Below the pieces are notes generated by a model that did no database searches, was not told where the DNA came from, and saw only the letters and a program-made list of their open reading frames with translations. Positions 5,401-7,017 of a stretch of DNA of 7,017 bases are shown here, in pieces. The position numbers and the translations under genes were made by a program. The number at the start of each line of letters is the position of its first letter. The stretch's first letter is position 1. This DNA is from Acetobacteraceae bacterium (GTDB lineage Bacteria > Pseudomonadota > Alphaproteobacteria > Acetobacterales > Acetobacteraceae), in the NCBI GenBank assembly GCA_947478535.1, contig CANJXD010000310.1:1-7017 (forward strand). Reading direction: 5' to 3'.

Positions 5401-7017
5401 ACGGCGCCGCATTGGGCACGGTCGTCCCGGTGCGGATGCGGTCGGCGACCGAGAGGTCGACCGTGCCACCATTGCCGCCGCCCGCCCCGGCGCCCCCGAT
5501 CGCCACCTGGGCGCTGAGCGGCTGGTCGCCGCCAGAAATCAGCAGCGAGCCCGCCAGCCCGCCATTGCCGCCGCCGCCGCCGATGGATTGCGCCACCACG
5601 CCATGGCTGCCCGCCCCCGTCGTCGCCAGCGAGAGCGTCCCCACGGCCGGCAGGCGATAGGCGCTGAGCGCCTGGAACACGCCAAAGACCGGCGCGGGGA
5701 CGGAGGCCACCGCACTGCGCCGCACGCCGACCGTGCCGCCATCTCCGCCGGCGCCGCCGCCGCCGCCCAGCGTGACCGAGGCCTGGTTGCCCAGGCTGAA
5801 ATTGCCGGTGAAGGCCATGCCGCCATTGCCGCCGCCGCCGCCGATGCTCTGCGCCATCAGCCCGGCGCTGAGCAGGCCGGTGGTGGAGACCTGGCCCGCC
5901 GAGACGGCCGAAACCTCCCCACCCCGGCCGCCACCCGCGCCGCTACCGCCGATGGTCGCGGTCAGCGAGGTGCTGCCAGTCCCGGCGCCGCCGAGGCCGA
6001 TGGCCATGCCGCCATCGCCGCCGCCACCGCCCACGGATTGCACGAACAGCGCATTGGAGCCGTCGCCGCGGGTGGTGACGATGCCGGACTGGACGAGGGA
6101 CGCCAGGCCCCCATTGCCGCCCGCGCTGCCGCGCCCGCCGAGGGTTGCTGCCGCGGCGAGACTGTTCTCCCCCGCCACCGCGGCGCCGATGGCGATGCCG
6201 CCGGCCCCGCCGCCGCCGCCCACGGATTGGACAAGCACGCCATGGGCGAGGTCACCGAGCGTGGCGACCGACCCGCCGATGATTGCCCTGGCCGTGCCCG
6301 CATGGCCGCCAAGCCCGCCCTGGCCGCCGAGCGAGACATTGGCCGCGACGCCATTCTCCCCGGTCACGGCGAGGCCCGCCGCGACGCCGCCCGCGCCGCC
6401 GCCACCGCCGATGGATTGCGCGGTGATCCCGGTGGCGAGGTCGCCGACGGTGGTGATGATGGCGGTGCTGGTCAGCGTCACGGCGGCGCCGTCGCTGCGG
6501 AATCCGGCGCCTTCGCCGCCCTGGCCGCCCATGGTCACATTGGCGCTGAGCGCCGCGGTGGTGGCCGCGGCGCCGAGCGCCATGCCGCCCGTGCCGCCGC
6601 CGCCGCCGATGCTCTGTGCCAGCAGGCCGAACGCGCCATCGCCCGCGGTATCGATGCGCCCGCCATGCTGGGTCAGCGTGACGGCGCCACTTTGCCCGCC
6701 CGCGCCACCGGTGCCGCCGAGGACGACATTGGCGGCGACGCCGCCATTGCCGGCGAAGACCGCGGCAACCCCGCCGACGAAGCCGCCCGAGCCGCCGCCG
6801 CCGCCGATGGATTGCGCGACGATGCCATGCGCGCGATCCCCGCTGGTGGCGATCGTGCCATAGCGATCAACGACGACATTGCCGGCATTGCCGCCCGCCC
6901 CGCCACTGCCGCCCAGCGCCACCGTCACGGCAGCGCCGACCTCATCGGCGAAGGTCATGGCAGCACCCACCGCCACGCCGCCAGTGCCGCCGCCGCCGCC
7001 GATGGACTGGGCGAGAA
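2459..7017 (-). CDS. Giant autotransporter with QSIGGGGG-repeat passenger and C-terminal beta-barrel (5' end missing)
   Basis: The frame is open from the right edge to a TGA at 2459-2461, giving 1518 visible residues. The first complete codons already read LAQSIGGGGG, so the true start and signal peptide lie beyond the window. A GTG at 6976 falls inside a repeat and is not a believable start. Order, numbered from the first visible residue: Gly-rich repeats to about 880; a non-Gly beta-helix stretch to about 970; a junction with the GHFTQLAGATTYVDV and ATILSATGG signatures to about 1085; a linker; and a barrel from about 1229 to the terminal FVVRW. This is the classic type Va layout: Sec export, barrel insertion in the outer membrane, and a passenger displayed as a beta-helix. 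Gly-rich QSIGGGGG passengers are known in large proteobacterial autotransporters, mostly of unproven function. An adhesin or aggregation factor is likeliest; no protease or esterase motif is seen. Confidence 0.92.
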   Translation of the reverse strand, partial: LAQSIGGGGGTGGVAVGAAMTFADEVGAAVTVALGGSGGAGGNAGNVVVDRYGTIATSGDRAHGIVAQSIGGGGGSGGFVGGVAAVFAGNGGVAANVVLGGTGGAGGQSGAVTLTQHGGRIDTAGDGAFGLLAQSIGGGGGTGGMALGAAATTAALSANVTMGGQGGEGAGFRSDGAAVTLTSTAIITTVGDLATGITAQSIGGGGGAGGVAAGLAVTGENGVAANVSLGGQGGLGGHAGTARAIIGGSVATLGDLAHGVLVQSVGGGGGAGGIAIGAAVAGENSLAAAATLGGRGSAGGNGGLASLVQSGIVTTRGDGSNALFVQSVGGGGGDGGMAIGLGGAGTGSTSLTATIGGSGAGGGRGGEVSAVSAGQVSTTGLLSAGLMAQSIGGGGGNGGMAFTGNFSLGNQASVTLGGGGGAGGDGGTVGVRRSAVASVPAPVFGVFQALSAYRLPAVGTLSLATTGAGSHGVVAQSIGGGGGNGGLAGSLLISGGDQPLSAQVAIGGAGAGGGNGGTVDLSVADRIRTGTTVPNAAPSSDEDVIVDLLRVTGLSAEGGAARGVVAQSIGGGGGDGGGAIAIGIQASEKSRQAVVSLGGASGGGGSGGTVTAAVAGSVATQGFSSDAILVQSVGGGGGTGGMSVSGSVTTGKGYSGSLAIGGTGGLGGDGGLARGSMQGSLTTTGDQARGLVVQSVGGGGGIGGMAVAGSLATSPTGGGYNGQMALGGSGGVGGSGGAVDARTLGVNSSIVTTGNDAYAVVGQSIGGGGGFIGGTAPAATPTRIATGNGAGGAVTLSNTGGITTSGVRAHGIVAQSIGGGGGMSGAGSALPGTASAGWSGTAGGAGAGGAVSVTNAGDILASGSQSVGIWAESAGRSAGAVTVTLAAGSDVRGGAGGTGVFMSGGTLRLDNAAGALITTVDGIAGRALLLRGTDNRIENRGTITGSVDAGPVATAFNNRVGGQFNMGPSVGLGGTGTLTSGGGVAVAGRGRIGTTALAGHFTQLAGATTYVDVAGIAGGGISADRLNASGRAQLAGGIQAELMAGTTIAPGTHRATILSATGGTTLTAGPLALTTPSTLNTSWSLQYPNANDVVLAVTLTTTAPSAALSGNQRSIASALGNAAASNPVGFSTYSSNVYGATSATSYATSMTSLGGDGGLGALLGSQNAAMQFMRGITARLDLLQRSADAGTPAPASFAPFALGSIMGDEGATLSGDPLLGMSSIADIMPSPLRFWAAPIGGSGRLDSSAAIGADASANIGGYQLGFDNLVAPNLLIGATGGYTSGSYGAGDLLARGQLEGGHVGGYAMWRSGPLYLTGALGYGRHEGKQARVIQLEGMSEYARSNAAVQNFNANLEMGARFTVEDAPWGSFALTPFAGVGLNAWRQDGGTETSRTMTGAGGVLGLTQQARSDQSVPISLGVRYDQTFTGPGGLAITPSLRAAWVHESRDSLTSTSSFALAQDQAFTIATPRAGRDRMQLNLGVQVAPDERFGFGLNVITDVGDRTQSLGGFGRFVVRW
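2462..3331 (-). other. Autotransporter beta-barrel (translocator) domain
   Basis: About 290 residues run from PSPLRFWAAP to the end. They contain alternating amphipathic strands with family signatures. These are an FWAAPIGGSGR opening strand, GGYQLGFDNLVAPNLLIGATGGY, GGHVGGYAMWRSGPLYLTGALGYG (cited in parts), an LTPFAGVGLNAW strand, SLGVRYDQTF and a final GFGRFVVRW. The last residue is aromatic, as needed for recognition by the BAM assembly machinery. Length matches the usual 12-stranded autotransporter domain of roughly 250-300 residues. The domain seems intact, so the protein should be exportable. Confidence 0.92.
3332..3759 (-). other. Linker between passenger and barrel
   Basis: This stretch begins after the last junction strands and includes LSGNQRSIASALGNAAASNP, a Ser/Tyr/Thr-rich segment, then NAAMQFMRGITARLDLLQRS followed by Ala/Pro-rich sequence up to the barrel. 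In autotransporters this part carries helices that thread the barrel pore, and a NQ-x-x-(I/V)-A-x-AL motif here is typical. No Asn-Asn cleavage pair as in SPATE autotransporters was recognised, so release of the passenger cannot be predicted. Confidence 0.65.
3760..4100 (-). other. Autochaperone-like junction at the C-terminal end of the passenger
   Basis: The order GTLTSGGG, then AGHFTQLAGATTYVDVAG, then ISADRLNASGRAQLAGGIQ, then TIAPGTHRATILSATGG is a recurrent signature near the end of autotransporter passengers. It usually caps the beta-helix and promotes its folding during export. The short strands with regular Gly, Ala and Thr fit a beta-helix rather than a globular domain. Identification rests on pattern memory, not on a profile search. 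Confidence 0.7.
4101..4366 (-). other. Beta-helix stretch without the Gly5 motif
   Basis: The protein here reads as short strands such as LRLDNAAGALITTVDG, RALLLRGTDNRIENRGTITG and AFNNRVGGQFNMG. IENRGTITG-type strands with regular Asn and Gly are typical of pertactin-like right-handed beta-helices. This segment links the decayed last repeat to the junction and lacks the QSIGGGGG marker altogether. Confidence 0.6.
4367..4430 (-). repeat. Decayed final QSIGGGGG repeat
   Basis: The strand SVGIWAESAGRSAGAVTVTL lines up with the HGIVAQSIGGGGG strand of the intact copies. The Q position is Glu (codon at 4400-4402) and the five glycines are lost. It lies 171 bases (57 residues) after the last intact motif, close to one repeat length. 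The frame is intact, so it is a diverged turn and not a frameshift scar. Confidence 0.6.
5345..5431 (-). other. Acidic loop insertion in a passenger repeat
   Basis: About 29 extra residues, including TTVPNAAP, SSDEDVIVD and LLRVTG, enlarge this unit to 91 residues. The segment is acidic and hydrophobic rather than Gly-rich, unlike the rest of the array. It sits just before the strand leading to the next QSIGGGGG motif. Frame is kept. Confidence 0.65.
5639..5722 (-). other. Hydrophobic/basic loop insertion in a passenger repeat
   Basis: About 28 extra residues (RRSAVASVPAPVFG, then VFQALSAYRLPAVG) enlarge this unit to 87 residues. The segment contains Phe, Tyr, Pro and Arg, which are rare elsewhere in the array. 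It occupies the same place in the unit as the acidic insertion of the next turn. Confidence 0.65.

Larger units (their letters stand above)
4550..7009 (-). repeat. Passenger array: 13 intact QS(I/V)GGGGG turns
   Basis: Intact motifs lie at 6986-7009, 6791-6814, 6593-6616, 6395-6418, 6206-6229, 6017-6040, 5828-5851, 5567-5590, 5294-5317, 5102-5125, 4913-4936, 4706-4729 and 4550-4573. Spacings are 65, 66, 66, 63, 63, 63, 87, 91, 64, 63, 69 and 52 residues. A typical unit is QSIGGGGG-x-GG, a hydrophobic Ala-rich stretch, LGG-x-GG-x-GG-x-GG-x-V, then G-x-(I/V)-x-T-x-G-x-x-A-x-G-(I/V)-x-(A/V). Every intact copy has exactly five glycines. The array continues past the right edge, so the full copy number is unknown. 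Such units are taken to be beta-helix turns. Confidence 0.9.

Noticed and set aside
5733..6863. Plus-strand Pro-rich open frame (about 376 codons) with repeated PPPPPP
   Set aside because: The proline runs are the antisense reading of the Gly5 codons of the autotransporter. It is a shadow, as are the other plus-strand Pro-rich frames between 4869 and 5660.
6974..6976. GTG as the start of the autotransporter
   Set aside because: Upstream codons continue the same repeat (LAQSIGGGGG) to the edge of the window, so the frame is open at the 5' end and this Val is internal.
4550..7009. CRISPR-like or non-coding tandem array, because of regular 20-base repeats on the plus strand
   Set aside because: All spacings are multiples of three, the intervals are coding in one frame and conserved at protein level, and the repeats translate to a known passenger motif.

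Overview
The window is very GC-rich and has a strong preference for G or C at third codon positions. It is filled by two genes on the minus strand, and both run off an edge. The style fits a free-living alphaproteobacterium. An Acetobacteraceae/Rhodospirillales or Methylobacterium-like host is my guess from protein style only; there is no rRNA or housekeeping marker to test it.

Layout, in the direction of transcription (right to left). From 7017 down to 2459 lies the 3' part of a giant type V autotransporter, with its N-terminus beyond the right edge. Its passenger is a tandem array of 63-91 residue turns, each marked by a QS(I/V)GGGGG motif (13 intact copies and one decayed copy). A non-Gly beta-helix stretch, an autochaperone-like junction, a linker and a C-terminal outer-membrane beta-barrel ending in FVVRW follow. 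A 40-base gap (2419-2458) carries a clear Shine-Dalgarno. From 2418 down to 1, still open at the left edge, is a second gene of at least 806 codons. It has three related beta-sandwich modules, a VCBS/cadherin-like domain and at least 13 RTX-type calcium-binding repeats.

The two genes are probably co-transcribed, since they share a strand, sit 40 bases apart and show no terminator between them. Together they would place two large repetitive proteins at or beyond the cell surface: one self-anchored through its own barrel, and one that looks like a type I secretion substrate (no N-terminal signal peptide, RTX repeats). A role in adhesion, aggregation or biofilm is a reasonable inference but is not shown by the sequence. 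No transporter, regulator, RNA gene, mobile element or CRISPR is visible. I recognise the building blocks as known families. What deserves attention is the repeat architecture: alternating and Asn-substituted RTX half-turns, paired loop insertions in adjacent passenger turns, and linked codon variants among passenger motifs.
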